A DNA stretch of 64,000 bases from Opitutaceae bacterium TAV5 (GCA_000242935.3 CP007053.1:1922001-1986000), one strand, 5' to 3'. Positions 42,600 to 54,900 are shown, counted from the first letter of the stretch. The notes: generated by a model not told the origin, from the letters alone. A program made the numbers and translations.

Positions 42600-45500
42600 T
42601 TATTTGAGCGAGGCGATCCTGAGCCAGGGACCGAGGTCGCGGTTGTCGGGATGCACGCCTTCGGCGTCCTCTCCGTCGGTGGTCAGACTGCCGGACGAGG
42701 ACTCCTGCTTCTGTTCGCCGGAGAACTGCTCGAGCAGCTTTTCCAGGGAGGACCCGGTGTCGGTGCCGGCCGGTGTTTCGTAGCGCACCGGATTGTTGCT
42801 GAGGAACTCCGACAGCACTTCGTCGGCGGGCGTTTCCGGCTGCGTCGTCTTCGCTGTGATTGTCAGCGCCGTCGCATTGCCTTCGGCCTGGACGAAGACG
42901 TAGTTCTGCGCCTCCAGTCCGCCGCCTTCGATGGCGTAGGGGCCGGGAGCCGACTGTGTATCCGCCGGGCTCGTCCAGACCAGCGAACCGGTGGTGGCGG
43001 TGGCGAGGGTTTCCTCGGCCACGAAGCCGGTCACACTGCCGGTGAAGGCCGGGTTGGCGGCTCCTTGCTCGCGGCTGGCCGCGTCGGCGATGTAGGTGAG
43101 GACGGCCTTCTCGATGGCCGCGGTGGCCGCGAAGGTCGCGTCGGCAAGGGTGTAGTTGCCGGCGTCCGCGCCATCGAGGGCGTAACTGCCGGTGACTTCC
43201 TTCGCGTCGCCCGCGTTCTGGTCGGCATAGGCGGCGGCGAGCGCAAGGCTCACGCTGTCGTTGCCGATCAGGCCGGCGACCGCGCCGTGCGTGAGGATTT
43301 CGATGGCAGTCGTGCCGTCGTAGACTTTGCTCGCAGCCACGGTACCGGCCGTGCTGAGGGTGATCTCCTTCGGTGTGATCGAGGACGTGCCGCTGAAGGC
43401 CGTGCTCGCCAGCGTGTAGTTGCCGACATCCGCACCGCCCAGGGTGTAGGTGCCGGTCACAGCCTTGCCGTTGCCCACGTTCTTGTCCGCGAACTGCGTA
43501 TTGCCGAGGACGATACTGACGGTGTCGCCGGTGATGACTCCCGAGAGTTCACCGTTGCCGGTCACTTCGATCGTGAGCAGGCCGTCGTACACCTTGCTCG
43601 TCGCGACCGTGCCGGCCGTGCCGATGGTCAGTTGCTTCGGCGTGATCGTGGCCGTGCCCGTAAAGGCATTGCCCGCGAGCGTGTAGTTGCCCGCGTCCGC
43701 GCCGTCGATCGTGTAGGCGCCGCTGACGCTCTGGCTGCCCGCATTCTTGCTGCCGAAGGCGGCCCCGCCGAGCGTCAGGTTGACCGTGTCGCCGGTGATC
43801 AGGCCGGCGAGGCTGCCATGGGTGGCGACCGTGGCGGCGGTGGTGCCATCGTAGGCCTTGCCGTTGATGGTGCCCTGCGTGCCGATGCTGATCGACTTCG
43901 CCGTGATGCCAGCCGTGCCGGTGAAGGCCGTGCTGCCGGTCAGCGTGTAGTTGCCCGCGTCGTTGTTCGTCAGGGCGTAGGTGCCGGTGACGCTCTTGCC
44001 TTCGCCGGCATTCTTGTCGCCGTAGGCGGCGGTGAGCGCGAGGGCCACGCTGTCGCCGTTGACCACGTTGGCGAGCAGACCGTGGGTGAGGATTTCGAGG
44101 GCGGTCGTGCCGTCATAAACCTTCGTCCCGAGGACCGTGCCCTGCGTGGCGATCGTCAGCACGCGCGGCGTGATGACCAGCGAGCCGGGCGTGTGGCCGG
44201 TGGCCGCGAGGCGGTAGTTTTCCGAATTGTCGCCGGTGAGGCTGCCGATGCTCAGCGTGTAGCTGCCCGCGTTGAGCAGCGCGTCGAGCGTCACGGTCTC
44301 GTTGGCGCTGTTCTTCACGGCGAGCACACCGGTGACGGTGTCGGCGTCGGCGCCGATCAGGCCGTCGAGCGTCCAGATGATCGTGCCGGGCGCGTCGCCG
44401 TAGCTCCAGGTGTAGCCGGGGCCGAAGGCGTAGGTCACATCGGTCAGGACGGCCTGCACGGTCAGCGTGCCGGGCTCGTAGCTGATCGTGTAGTTGGACA
44501 GGCCCGTGCCGGTGGCAGCACTCACATTGATCGCATAGGGACCGATGGCGGCGGTTGAAACCGCACCGTCGCTGACGAGCGTGGCCGAGGTGACGGCGTC
44601 GGCGTTCTTCAGGCCGGTGACAGTGAATTCCGTACCGGCAAAGGTGAACGTCTGGCCGAAGTCCTTCGTCAGGTCGTCCGCCTTGATGGTCAGAGCCGCC
44701 GGGGTGACGGTCAACTGGCCAGGCGTGTAGGTGATCTCGTAGTTGGACAGGCCGCTGCCGGTGGCGTCCGAGGCGGCGACGGTATAGGCCACGCCGCCGT
44801 TGACGCCGGCCGTAGCCGCCGCGCCGTCGCTGGCGAGCGTTACGTCCGTCACGCTGTCGGAGCCGTAGAGCTGGCCGACGGTATAGTGGGTGCTGCCGAA
44901 GGTGAAGTCTTCACCGTAAACTTTGGTCAGGTCGGTCCCCACGGTGATGGCGAGCGGGGCCTTGCTGACCGTCAGCGAACCGGGGATGTTGCCCTCGGCG
45001 GCGATCTGGTAGCCGGAGGCGTCGTCGCCGGTGAGGCTGCCGATGTGCAGCTCGTAGGTGCCGGCGTTGAGCAGGGATTGCGCGGTCACGTCGGTGCCGC
45101 CTTGCCGGATGGCGAGCACGCCGGTGACGCTGTCGCCGGTGTCCACACCGTTGAGCGTCCAGGTGATGAGACCGCGGTCATCGGAGCCGTAAACCCAGCT
45201 GAAGCCGGTGCTGCCGAAGTCGTAGGTGACGTCCTTGAGGGCCGGAGTCGTGCCGTCCCAAACCGTCAGCTGACCGGGAACGATGGTGATGGTGTAGTTG
45301 GCGACAGCCACGTTCACCCCGGCCGCGGTCCATATCTGGGGCGAGGCTGCGTTGAGGGTGTAGGTGCCGAGGGCCGCATCGGCGGCAAACCCGGTGCTGC
45401 TGATATTCAGCCGGTTGATGACGTGATCGAACTTCAGGCCGGTGACGGAGTCGATGAAGCCGGCCAGGGCGGGCTGGCTGATGTTCCCTCCGGTGATCGT

Positions 45501-48500
45501 CTCCCCATGGAGTTTGAGCAGGTTGGCGAGGTTGATGGTGAGCGGGGCCGGGAGGACCTGGATCAGCGGTGCCTGGCTCGCGTAATGCGTGAGGTAGTAG
45601 CGGTTGGTCACGGTGCTGTCGATGAGCAGGCTGCCGGGACGGGGGTTCCAGCGCCGGGAAGCGAGGCCGGCAGCGGGGACTTGGGCCAGCGGTGTGGCCC
45701 CTGTCGACAGACTGGTCGAATAGTAGGCAAGGAATTCGCCGGGCAGCACTTTGCCCACATCCTCCTCCCTGACGCCGTGGAGGACGAACTGTTCCAGAAT
45801 GCTCAGGTCGGCCTCGCCGTAAATCCACTGCAGCAGGGCGGCATCGGGGGCGCTGAGCGCGCCGAAATCGTAGGTGAGGATAATGGGCGCGGGGTCGATC
45901 CGGTAGGTGCGCTCACCAAAGCCGCGGAGTGCCGGGTAAGGGGTTTCGGTGGTCGGGGCAGCCCAGACGGCGCCGAAATCGAAACCGGCGAAGCTGCCCG
46001 GCAGCGCGAGTTGCGCGGCGGTGAGGCCGGCGGAGTTTTCGTCGATCGTGCCGACGACGTTGCCGCCGACGTCGATGTTCTTGCCGTAGGCGTTGGAGGT
46101 GCCGTTGGGGAGGTCGCGATTCCAGTAGCTGTTGGTGATGCTGCCCCGGTTCAGGCCGGCCAGACCGCCGTAGGCCGGGACCACGCCTTCCCGTGCGGGG
46201 CCGGTGAAGAGCACCTCCACGTTGGCGTAGCTGTTCTCGATCCGGCTGTCCGTCCAGTTACCGTTGCTGCTGTGCGCGCCGAGGACGCCCACGAGGCCGC
46301 CAAGGGAGATGACCGGAGCGCCGGCGGCCGGCGCGTTTTGATTGGTCGGCAGGGAAAGAATCGCCCCCGAGGCCCAGGAATTGCGGAGGACGGCGGTGTC
46401 GGTCCCGTTGGCGGTCAGGGCTCCGATGAGGCCGCCGTAACCGAAATGGTAATTGCCGGAGATGTTGGTGCCGGGGCTCCCATTGTTTATAATTAAGACG
46501 TTACTGGCAAACACGTTCTCAATTACCGCATTGAGGACGTCTCCGGCCAGGGCGCCGGCCCAGCGGTTCCCCCCTGCCAGGCTGTTTTCGATATGGAAAT
46601 CGACCAGGCCGAGATTGCGGGCCGCCGCGCCCGACGGATTCCCCACGGTGATGTTGGAGTTAATCCGCGTAAACAGGCCCATCCGTTCCTGGTTCCTCCC
46701 CTTGATGATCAGGTTGGAGATGACATGGCCCTGGCCGTCGAACTGGGTGGTGAAGCTCTCGCTCTCTCCCCCGATGGGCAGGAAGCCGAGGCCGTCATTC
46801 AAGGTTGCAGTCTCGGAGGCGTCGATGTCCCGGCCGAGGGCGTAGCTGAAATAGCGAAAGGGGCTTGTCCCCGCCCCGCGGCCGGTGAGGTTGTTGTTGA
46901 TGTTCTGGAGGTCGTAGAGGGTGTTGACCAGCATGTAGGCTTCCAGGGTGGTGCCGAGCTCGCTGTTGATGTGGTCCCAGAAATGGGTCTCGGTGGGGGC
47001 CGCGTAGCTGGTGGTGTTGAAACCGCTGCCGACGGGGTTGACCGAGGGGTTGAAAAAGATCTTCACGCCGCCGGTGGCGGTGATGATGGCGTCGCCGAAG
47101 ATCACGGTGCCGGTGCCTTTGCCGCTGTTGTCGGCGCGGAGGATGACGGAGCCGGAGCCGGCGTTGATGTCGCGGCTGACGGTGATGTTGTTGTAGGCGC
47201 TCAGTTCGAGGCTGTGGCCGCTGAGCCATTCGAGGTCGGCATTGACGACGATGTTGCCGGCCTGGTCGCCGGGGCTGCCTTCGCCGCCGGTGGTGACGAG
47301 GACGTTACCGAGGCCGAGCTGAGCAATGAGGGCGTCGGCGCGGAGGACGGAGCCGGTGGGATTGAAGACGCCCTCGACCCAGGTGCCGGTGGTCGTGCCG
47401 CTGGTCTGGATGGTGATGTTGTAGGGGTCGAGCAGGAGGGTGCCGGCCTGGCCGGCGGGGGCGCGGAGGTCGGCGAGGCCGCGGTAGTCGAGGAAGGCCT
47501 TGCCGGAGACTTCGGCGAAGCCGCCGTTGCCGGCGGTGTCGCCGCCGCGGGCGCTGATGACGCCTTCGAAGGTGGTCAGGTGGTCGGCCCAGACGACGAT
47601 GTCGCCGCCGTCGCCGGCGAGGCCGTCGGCGCGGAGGAGCGAGCCGGCCTCGACGGTGGTGACGGCGGCGTTGGCGAGGGCGTGGTCGGCGAAGTTGTTG
47701 GCGGCGTTCTTGCCGCCCTGGTAATCGCCGCCGAGAAGGATGGTGCCGCCGGTGACGCCGGAGGCGTCGAGGGTGGCGCCGGATTTGAGGGTGATGGTCT
47801 CGCCGGTGGCGGTGATGAGGCCGCCGGTGGCGGTGGCGGAGGAGGCGTCGATGTGGCCGGCGAGTTCGACGGTGCCGGTATCGCCGGCGTCGAAGACGAT
47901 GCGGCCGCCAGAGAGATCGAGGTTGGTGGCCTTGACGATGCCCTGGGTGTTGCCGGCGAGGGCATAGACGTTGCCGCCGTTGGCGCGCAGCTCGGCGGCG
48001 GCGGCCTCGATGGTCCCGGCGTTGAGCGCAGCGGTATCGGAACCTCCGATACGGACAAGGAATTTTCCGTCGGAGAGCGCGGCGTCACGGGCGAGCACTT
48101 CGTAGCCGGCGACGAGCGCCACGGTGCCTTGCGGGGCGGTGAGGCTGCCGGTGTTTTCCATGCGGCGGGCGATGAGCGCCACGTCGCCGCCGAGCGAGCC
48201 GATCTGGCCGGCGTTGATGACAAGGGCGTCACTATTGCCGGAGAAGACGAGGTCGCCGCCCGCGAGGAAGGCGGCGTCGGAGACGTCGTGGGTGGAGGCG
48301 ACGAAGCTGCCGCCGGTGTTGACGCGGCCTTCGCTGCCGACGACGACGCCGGCCTGGTTGACGAGATAGACGCCGCCGGTGGCGGTCAGGGAACCGTCGA
48401 TACGCGAGGGCAGGCCGCCGGTCACGCGATTGAGCGTGGCGCCGGAGCCGTTGGCGAAGTGAACCGCCCCGCCTTCACCGATGGAGAAGCCGCCCCAGTT

Positions 48501-48707
48501 GATGATGGCGGCTCGTGAGGACTGGTCGATTTGCAGGCCGTTGGGGCCGGTCTGGTGAATGGCGGCGTTGCCGGAGACAACGTGGCCGCCGGCGGGCAGC
48601 GCCGGAGCGGCGGTGAGCCCTCCGGGGAACGTGCTCAACGCCAGCGCCGCGTAGGCGACGGTGGTCGTCAGGCCCGTGAGCTTCTTGTGCTTTCGGATGG
48701 TGTTCAT
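42600..48707 (-). CDS. Two-partner secretion exoprotein with MBG and YDG repeats (TpsA2)
   Basis: 2035 aa. A signal peptide (LTTTVAYAALALSTFPGGLT) precedes a filamentous-haemagglutinin N-terminal TPS domain: GLQIDQSSRAAIINWGGFSI, GSGATLNRVTGGLPSRIDGS and GGVYLVNQAGVVVGSEGRVN (NQAG in place of NPNG). A beta-helix core follows, then a GLUG-like stretch around residues 670-940 (GYGGLIGALTANGTD, GGLAGLNRGSITNSYW). MBG-type domains (LTKVYGEDFTFGSTHYTVG, LTKDFGQTFTFAGTEFTV) come next, then four YDG repeats (residues 1514-1867) and a last MBG-like domain. The end, PWLRIASLK, is not a PEP-CTERM or barrel. Expected to be threaded through TpsB as a surface adhesin. Confidence 0.9.
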   Translation of the reverse strand: MNTIRKHKKLTGLTTTVAYAALALSTFPGGLTAAPALPAGGHVVSGNAAIHQTGPNGLQIDQSSRAAIINWGGFSIGEGGAVHFANGSGATLNRVTGGLPSRIDGSLTATGGVYLVNQAGVVVGSEGRVNTGGSFVASTHDVSDAAFLAGGDLVFSGNSDALVINAGQIGSLGGDVALIARRMENTGSLTAPQGTVALVAGYEVLARDAALSDGKFLVRIGGSDTAALNAGTIEAAAAELRANGGNVYALAGNTQGIVKATNLDLSGGRIVFDAGDTGTVELAGHIDASSATATGGLITATGETITLKSGATLDASGVTGGTILLGGDYQGGKNAANNFADHALANAAVTTVEAGSLLRADGLAGDGGDIVVWADHLTTFEGVISARGGDTAGNGGFAEVSGKAFLDYRGLADLRAPAGQAGTLLLDPYNITIQTSGTTTGTWVEGVFNPTGSVLRADALIAQLGLGNVLVTTGGEGSPGDQAGNIVVNADLEWLSGHSLELSAYNNITVSRDINAGSGSVILRADNSGKGTGTVIFGDAIITATGGVKIFFNPSVNPVGSGFNTTSYAAPTETHFWDHINSELGTTLEAYMLVNTLYDLQNINNNLTGRGAGTSPFRYFSYALGRDIDASETATLNDGLGFLPIGGESESFTTQFDGQGHVISNLIIKGRNQERMGLFTRINSNITVGNPSGAAARNLGLVDFHIENSLAGGNRWAGALAGDVLNAVIENVFASNVLIINNGSPGTNISGNYHFGYGGLIGALTANGTDTAVLRNSWASGAILSLPTNQNAPAAGAPVISLGGLVGVLGAHSSNGNWTDSRIENSYANVEVLFTGPAREGVVPAYGGLAGLNRGSITNSYWNRDLPNGTSNAYGKNIDVGGNVVGTIDENSAGLTAAQLALPGSFAGFDFGAVWAAPTTETPYPALRGFGERTYRIDPAPIILTYDFGALSAPDAALLQWIYGEADLSILEQFVLHGVREEDVGKVLPGEFLAYYSTSLSTGATPLAQVPAAGLASRRWNPRPGSLLIDSTVTNRYYLTHYASQAPLIQVLPAPLTINLANLLKLHGETITGGNISQPALAGFIDSVTGLKFDHVINRLNISSTGFAADAALGTYTLNAASPQIWTAAGVNVAVANYTITIVPGQLTVWDGTTPALKDVTYDFGSTGFSWVYGSDDRGLITWTLNGVDTGDSVTGVLAIRQGGTDVTAQSLLNAGTYELHIGSLTGDDASGYQIAAEGNIPGSLTVSKAPLAITVGTDLTKVYGEDFTFGSTHYTVGQLYGSDSVTDVTLASDGAAATAGVNGGVAYTVAASDATGSGLSNYEITYTPGQLTVTPAALTIKADDLTKDFGQTFTFAGTEFTVTGLKNADAVTSATLVSDGAVSTAAIGPYAINVSAATGTGLSNYTISYEPGTLTVQAVLTDVTYAFGPGYTWSYGDAPGTIIWTLDGLIGADADTVTGVLAVKNSANETVTLDALLNAGSYTLSIGSLTGDNSENYRLAATGHTPGSLVITPRVLTIATQGTVLGTKVYDGTTALEILTHGLLANVVNGDSVALALTAAYGDKNAGEGKSVTGTYALTNNDAGNYTLTGSTAFTGTAGITAKSISIGTQGTINGKAYDGTTAATVATHGSLAGLITGDTVNLTLGGAAFGSKNAGSQSVSGAYTIDGADAGNYTLAGNAFTGTATITPKQLTIGTAGTVATSKVYDGLLTIEVTGNGELSGVITGDTVSIVLGNTQFADKNVGNGKAVTGTYTLGGADVGNYTLASTAFSGTSSITPKEITLSTAGTVAASKVYDGTTAIEILTHGAVAGLIGNDSVSLALAAAYADQNAGDAKEVTGSYALDGADAGNYTLADATFAATAAIEKAVLTYIADAASREQGAANPAFTGSVTGFVAEETLATATTGSLVWTSPADTQSAPGPYAIEGGGLEAQNYVFVQAEGNATALTITAKTTQPETPADEVLSEFLSNNPVRYETPAGTDTGSSLEKLLEQFSGEQKQESSSGSLTTDGEDAEGVHPDNRDLGPWLRIASLK
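43105..44165 (-). repeat. Four tandem YDG repeats in tpsA2, about 265 bp each
   Basis: Each unit is about 88 residues: opening KVYDGTT or KAYDGTT, a middle GD(S/T)V and a close NAGNYTL or DAGNYTLA. Visible openings are TKVYDGTTALEILTHG, GKAYDGTTAATVATHG, SKVYDGLLTIEVTGNG and SKVYDGTTAIEILTHG. Units 1 and 4 are closest to each other. Such in-frame repeats can expand or shrink by recombination. Confidence 0.85.
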
Positions 48708-48768
48708 GGTTGGAAGGAAATTCGGTTGTTCAGCGTTCAGGGTTCGAGTGACCGCAAGGAGCGGAATT

Positions 48769-48893
48769 TATTGGCCGCGAAAGAGCGCAAAGGGTCTTGC
48801 CGCGCAGAAGCCCTCCATGGGGCCTATAGGCGCCACGCAACGCTTCATCCGCAGGGGGATCCTTGCGCTCTTTTGCGGCCAAAACGGTTTGGA
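48769..48893. repeat. Inverted repeat element between tpsA1 and tpsA2, family A-like
   Basis: TTGGCCGCGAAAGAGCGCAA (48771 on) faces CCTTGCGCTCTTTTGCGGCC (48871 on), about 120 bp end to end. It has the same GGCCGCAAAG / GCGCAAAGG logic as the elements at 4836 and 5881, but a different outer end. It fills the gap between the two exoprotein genes and may act on their relative expression. Confidence 0.65.
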
Positions 48894-48949
48894 GAAGACC
48901 GGGGTCTCTGTAGTTAATCGGCAATGACGGATTCGCGTTCATGGGCGGT

Positions 48950-51900
48950 TTAGCGGAGAGAGGTTTGGGCGACGGGGACGCTGCCGGGCGGGAGGGCGGC
49001 GGTTTCGGGCGGAGGTTCCTCGACGGGACCGTAGCCGACGGTTTCGACGGTGATGATCGAGGGGACGACGGGCGGCTCGGCGCGGGGGCGGGCGACGACG
49101 GCTTCCTGGGCAGAGGCGGCGACGGTGTTGGAAGCGGCGGTGACGGCGGCCACGTTGACCGTGGTGTTGGGCACGCCGAGAGAAACGCCGGCCACCTGGA
49201 TGTTGTCGACTCCGCGCACCGCCTGCGCGGCGAGGACGAGGTTGCCACTCACGCGGATGCCGGCGTCGCCCGCATCGACCGTGCCGCGCGGGGCCATGAG
49301 GTAAACGTCGCCGGGATCGCCGCCGGTGCTGCTGATGAGCGTGCCGATGCCGCTGCCCGCGGTCTCGCCGGTGAACTCGATGGTGAAGCTGCCGCTGGCC
49401 GCGTCGTAGATGATGCGGGGCGGCGGGGCCACGGCGGCGGTCTTGGCGCCTTTGCCGGCGTTGATGTCGCCGTTGGACGACCAGATGACGATGTCGCCCC
49501 CGCCGATGGCGAAGACGCGCGACTGGTTCACGACCATGTCCCCGTCGAGGAAGATCGAGATGTCGCCGCCGCGCAGAGCGAGGATGCCGAGCTGGTCGGC
49601 GCTCTTGAGCGCAGTCGGCGAGATGTCGGGACCCACGCGGGCGAGGCCGCCGTCGATGGAGCCGCCGGGCACCATAAGGTCGATGGAGCCGTCGTAGATG
49701 GACTTGATCTGGCTGTAGCGCAGCGAGAGGTCGCCGGCGTAGGGGGTGACGTCGCCTTCGTCGAGCCGGGCGTAGAAGCCGTTGTGCCAGGCGTTGCGCT
49801 GCTGCGCGGTGATCGCGGGGTCCTGGAAGCGGGCCCAGGCGGAACGCAGGTCGAGGGTGGCGTCGCCGGTCTGCTCGCGCATCCAGGCGAGCAGGTCGTC
49901 GGCATGGAAGAGCGCGGAGAGAGCGTCGAAGCCGGGGTTGTATTTGGTGGGTTCGTCGCTCTCGGCGGCAAAGGTGCCCACCGCGGCGAGTTCCTTGTAG
50001 AAGACTTGGCGGACAAAGGCGGTGCGCACGCCTTCGGGCACGTCCTGGAAGGCGAGCCAGGCGGCGGTGGCGTCGAGGGTATCGTCACCGGTGCGCTCAC
50101 GCATGAAGGCGGTCAGGTCGGAAGCGTAATGGCGCACGCCCGCGATGGCGGAGGCCGGATCGAGGTAGAGCGCGGCAAAGGCGTCGTAACCGGGGCCGGC
50201 CGCGCCCGCGCCGACGGTGAGGTAGAGGTCGGCGCTCCGGGTGCGGGAGAGATAGGGGTTCATCTGGTTGCCCACGGCCTGGATGCCGGCGCTCTTGTTG
50301 AGGTCGAGGTGGCGGCCGGCGGTGACTTCGAGGCGGCCGGGGCCGCCGATGACGAGGGCGTTGCCGTCGGGCTGGCCGCCGAGGCGCAGCACGCCTTGCT
50401 GGCGGATGTCGCGCCCGGCCTGGATGATCGTCACCTGGTCGTCGGTGAAGTGCTGCCCGTAGAAATTCAGGTCGGTGATGTCGCGCCCGGCGCGGATGAT
50501 CGCGGGTTTGGGCGAGACGATGGAGAAGGCGTATTGATTGTTGGCCGGGAACCAGTGGCCGTCGATGTCGCCGTCGCGGGCGTAGATGCGCACGGGGTTG
50601 GCGTCGGCGGCCCGGTAGAGGCTGGCCGAGTGGGACAGACTGCGATCGACCGTGCCGGTGTAGCCGAGTCCCGGTTCGCGGATGCGGTAGCCGATGTCGT
50701 TCCAGTTGGTCGTGGGCGTGAAGACGCCGGGCATGGAGGCCGGATCGGCATCCGACATGATGATGCCGTTGGCCTGCCCCGAGCCCGGAACATGCGGAAG
50801 CCGGATGGTGTCGGCCGCCAGCAGGCTGAGGTCGCCGTTGGCCGCCGGGAAGAGGACGATCTGCGAGGAGGTATTGTAGGAGGAATCGTTCAGGATGTTG
50901 CCGTCAGGCCCCAGCAGGATGCTGCCGTTCCACGCGACCACATCGAGCGTGCCGGGATAGAGATACTTCGCAGCCGTGCCGTGGACGCCGCTCGGCGGCA
51001 GGTTGAGCCCCCCGGCGTAGTTGTTGTAATCCAGGTAATTCGTGAGGACGTGGGAAATGGGCCGGGACAGCGACACATCGCCGGCGACCGAGGCGACGGA
51101 GAAGGCGCTGCGTTCGTTGTAGGTGGAGAAGTAGGTGCCGTTGGTCAGCATCATGGGATCGAACACCCAGCCGACATGGGCATCGCCCTGGGTGACGATG
51201 TCCCAGGTGCCGTCGCCGAGGGCGAAGAGGTTCTCGAAAAGGCCCTCTCCGGAGCCACTGTTGCCGACCAGCGCGAAGAGCCTGCGGTTGATCGTTGCGC
51301 CGGCGAGATGGCGGCCGACGCGCAGCGTGCCGTCGCCCTGGGCCACGTAGAAGACGTTGCCGAGCGCGTCGCGGCCGGTGTTGACGGTGATGTCGCCGCC
51401 GCCCCAGGTGTCGAGCCGGCGGCCGGCGGAGGCGCGCCCGCTGGTGGGAGCGACGACCGTGAGCGAGCCGAGGTCGCGGCCGGCGTCGAGGGCGATGTCG
51501 CCGCCGCCGAGCGTGCCCACGCCCTGGCTGAAGGCTGTGGCGCTGAAGCCGCCGGTGGGCAGCGTGACGGTCCACCAGGCGCCGTCGGCGCTGCTGCCGC
51601 GCACGATCCAGTCGCGCACGATCTGGTTTTTGACGTAATCGAAATTGGCGGTGCTTTTCAGGCCGACATCGCGGCTGGTGCCGAGGATGTCGCGCTGGGC
51701 GGAGAGGCGGATGGAGCCGCCGCCGCTGCGGCCGCCATCGGCGGGGGCGGCGAGGAGGCCGGCGGTGTAGAGGTAGCCTTCGGAGAAGGCGTTGAGCTGG
51801 GTCCAGGTGGAGAAGCTGACCCCGCGCAGGCGCAGGTCTTCGAGGGTGGCGATCTCCCGCTGGCCGACGGGCTGCTGGTAGTGGACGGGGGTGCGGACGA

Positions 51901-54900
51901 GTTTGAAGTCGCGGCCGGCGACGGCCTCGATGTCGCCGGTGCCGGTGGCGACGGTCTGGTGGATGCGCACGTTGCCGGCGTCGGCGGCGAGGTTGAAGAG
52001 GGGCCGGACGGCGAGCGGGTCGGCGGAGGCGAGGTCGGCGCCGCCCACCAGGCGGAGCGACCAGGAGAGATGGGACGCATCGAGGGCGGTGAGGTAGTTG
52101 CGCAGCTCCAGGTTGCCGGCGGCGCGGAGGGTGAGCGTGCCGTAGTCGCCGGCGGCGGTGGTGGCCAGCGTCCAGCCGGTGTCGAGGGAGAGGTCGCCGG
52201 TGGAGCGGACCTCCACGCCGGTGACGAGGTGGAAGGCGTCGTCGCCGGTCTTGCCGAGGCGGGCGAGCGTCTCGTCCTTGTGCGCGGCGAGCCAGGCCGA
52301 GGTGTCGGCCCGCACGGTGTTGACGAAGGCGGTGTCGATGGAGGCGACGTCGCGGATCTCGGTGACCCATTGGCCGTTGGCGAGGCCGGTGATGACTTCG
52401 GTGGGCGCGGTCTCGAGGTCGTAGCGGCGCACGGCCTCGGCGTCGATGCGGCGGGCGCCGGTGATGGCGCCGGAGGCGTCGGCGAGGCGGTAGTCGCCGG
52501 TGGTCTCGTCGAGGCCGGCGCGGAGGGTGACGAGGCCGCCGGCGCGGGAGCCGGTCACGTCGATGGTGGCGCCGGACCGGAGGGCGAGGTCGCCGCCCGC
52601 GCTGACGAGTTCGACGCGGCCACCCTGGCCGTCGGTGGCGGTGGCGGAGAGTCGCGCGCCGGAGGCAATCGTGAGGTCGCCAGCGGCGACGAGACGGATC
52701 GAGCCGGGCTTGGCGCCGTCGGTGATGAGCGCGGCATCGGAGGCCACGGTGAGGCTGCCGGCGGCGGCCACGATCTCCAGCTCGCGGGTGCGGGTGGTGC
52801 CGTCGATCACGAGGTCGCCGGAGCGGAGGTTGAAGGCGCGTTTTTGCGCGAAGCCGCCGTCGTTGAGCGAGGCGTTGAGGCCGGCGAAGTCGGCCACGGC
52901 GCCGGCGTCGAGCGAGAAGCTGCCGCCGAGGGCCTCGCCTTGCAGGCTGAGGGTGCCTTCCGGCGTGGTCACGGACAGGGTGCCGGCGTCGCCGTCGACC
53001 GAGCCGGCGGAGATGTCGAGCAGGGCGCCGGCGGCGACAAGCACGTCGCCGGTCTGCGACACAAGCTCGATCGTGCCGGCGGGCACGGTGCGTTCGACGT
53101 CGAAGAAGGTTTCCACGCGGCCGCTGGCATCGAGCACGCTACCCGCGCCGACGAGGACGTCTTCGACCGCTTCGAGCCGGATCGTGCCGGAGCGCAGGTC
53201 GATGTGGCCGGCGGCGACTTCGACGGTCTGCCCGAAGAGGGAGACGCTGCCGCCGAAATCGGCCTCGGTGGCGGGCGCGGAGCCGCCGGAGAGGACGAGC
53301 GCGCCGTGGGTGGTGATGCCGTGGGTGGCTCCGCCGCCGGCGGAGACCCGGGGGGTGGTCACGGTGACGTCGACGGCCGCGGTCTCCGTGCCCGCGGCAA
53401 GGCTGCCGACGTTCTCAAAGCGCAGGTCGCCCGCAGTGATGGTGACTTCGCCGAAGCCGAACAGGCGGCTGTCGCCGGCGGCGAGCGTCAGGGTGTCGGC
53501 GTGAATCGCCAGGGTGCCGGCCCCTTCGGCAGGCTCAGGGCCGGCGCCGCCGGCGCCGGTGTTGCGCAGCGTCACGGACTGGCCGCGCAGGGTGACGTCT
53601 CCCGCGCCGCGCTGCACGAGCGCCGCGCCGTCGAGCACCAGTTCCCGGAAGAGGGGGTTGCCGTCGGCGTCGAGCAGGCCGAGTTCGGGCACGTCGTGGA
53701 AATCGATGAGGCTGTAGCTGCGCAGGACGAGGCGGGTGGTGTCGGCGAAGCCGGCGAGGGTGTCGGCGCCGACGATGAAGCCGCCGGTGCCTTCGGGCGC
53801 GCTGCCGAGGCTGATGAGGCTGGAGGCGACTTCCAGCGAGGGGGCGCGCAGCACGGCGTCGCCCGAGATCACGGTGTCGGAGGTGGCGTCGAGCAGGATC
53901 GCGCCGGCGGACTGGAGCGAGGCGCCGCCGTGCACGGTGAGCAGGCCGAGGGTCAGCCCTTCGGCGGCGGCGATGTCGACGCGGGTGAGGTCGAGCGCGG
54001 CGTTGGACACGCCGACAAAGGCGCCCATGCCGCTGCCTTGCGGGTCCTGATCCTCGCCCGGCCGCACGCCGATGCGCAGCGGCAGCACTTCGCCGGTGAC
54101 CGCGCCTTCGGCGCGGATGACGCTGCCTTCGGCCAGCTCGATGACGCCGGTGCCGTCGAGCGCCTCGCCGGCGATGACGGTCCTGGCGACGAGCAGCACT
54201 TCGGGGGCGACGAGCGCGGAGTCTTCGTCGTTGGCGACGAGCACGCGCTCGGCCACGCCTTCGATGACGATGCCTTCGTCGGTGTAGGAGCGGGTGCCGC
54301 CGAGCAGGAGGCTGCCCGCGCCGAAGCGCGAGAGGGCCGCGCCGTCGATGTTGACGCTGTAGTCGGGGTTGGCTTCCGCGCCGGTGGCGATGACAGCGAT
54401 GGAGTCGGCGGTGATGTCGATCAGCGCGCCGCGCCCTCCCTCGCCCGCCCGGGTGACGGCGGAGCCTTCCAGGTTGAGGGTGCGCAGGGCGCTGAGCACG
54501 AGCTGGCCGGCGTCCACCGGCAGGGCCTGCACCAGCCGGTCGTTCGCCCGGGCGAGCTCGGCGAAGAAGGTGTTGCCGCTGTATTCGGCATATTCGGCGA
54601 AGGTGCGGACGACGTCGGCGGACATGACGCTGAAGGTCGAGGCGCGGCTGTCGCGCGAGCCGGTGAGCGCCGAGCCGAGGTAACCGGATACCAGCCACGA
54701 GCCGTCGGGTCGGGCGTTGGCCGTGCCCGCGGGCAGGTCGCTGGCGGCCGACTGCACGGTCACGCGGAAGGCCCCGGGCAGGAGCGCGTAGCGGGCGGGC
54801 AGCAGGGTATACCAGCCGGCGGCGAGGCCGGGGACGCCGGAGAGCCAGACGCGGTCGCCCGCGCCGGTCGGCGAATCGGCGGAGGGGGTGAGCGCGGTCT

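Noticed and set aside
41169-44558. 1129-codon + strand frame over tpsB and tpsA2
   Set aside because: It crosses two genes with clear domains on the other strand; shadow frame only.
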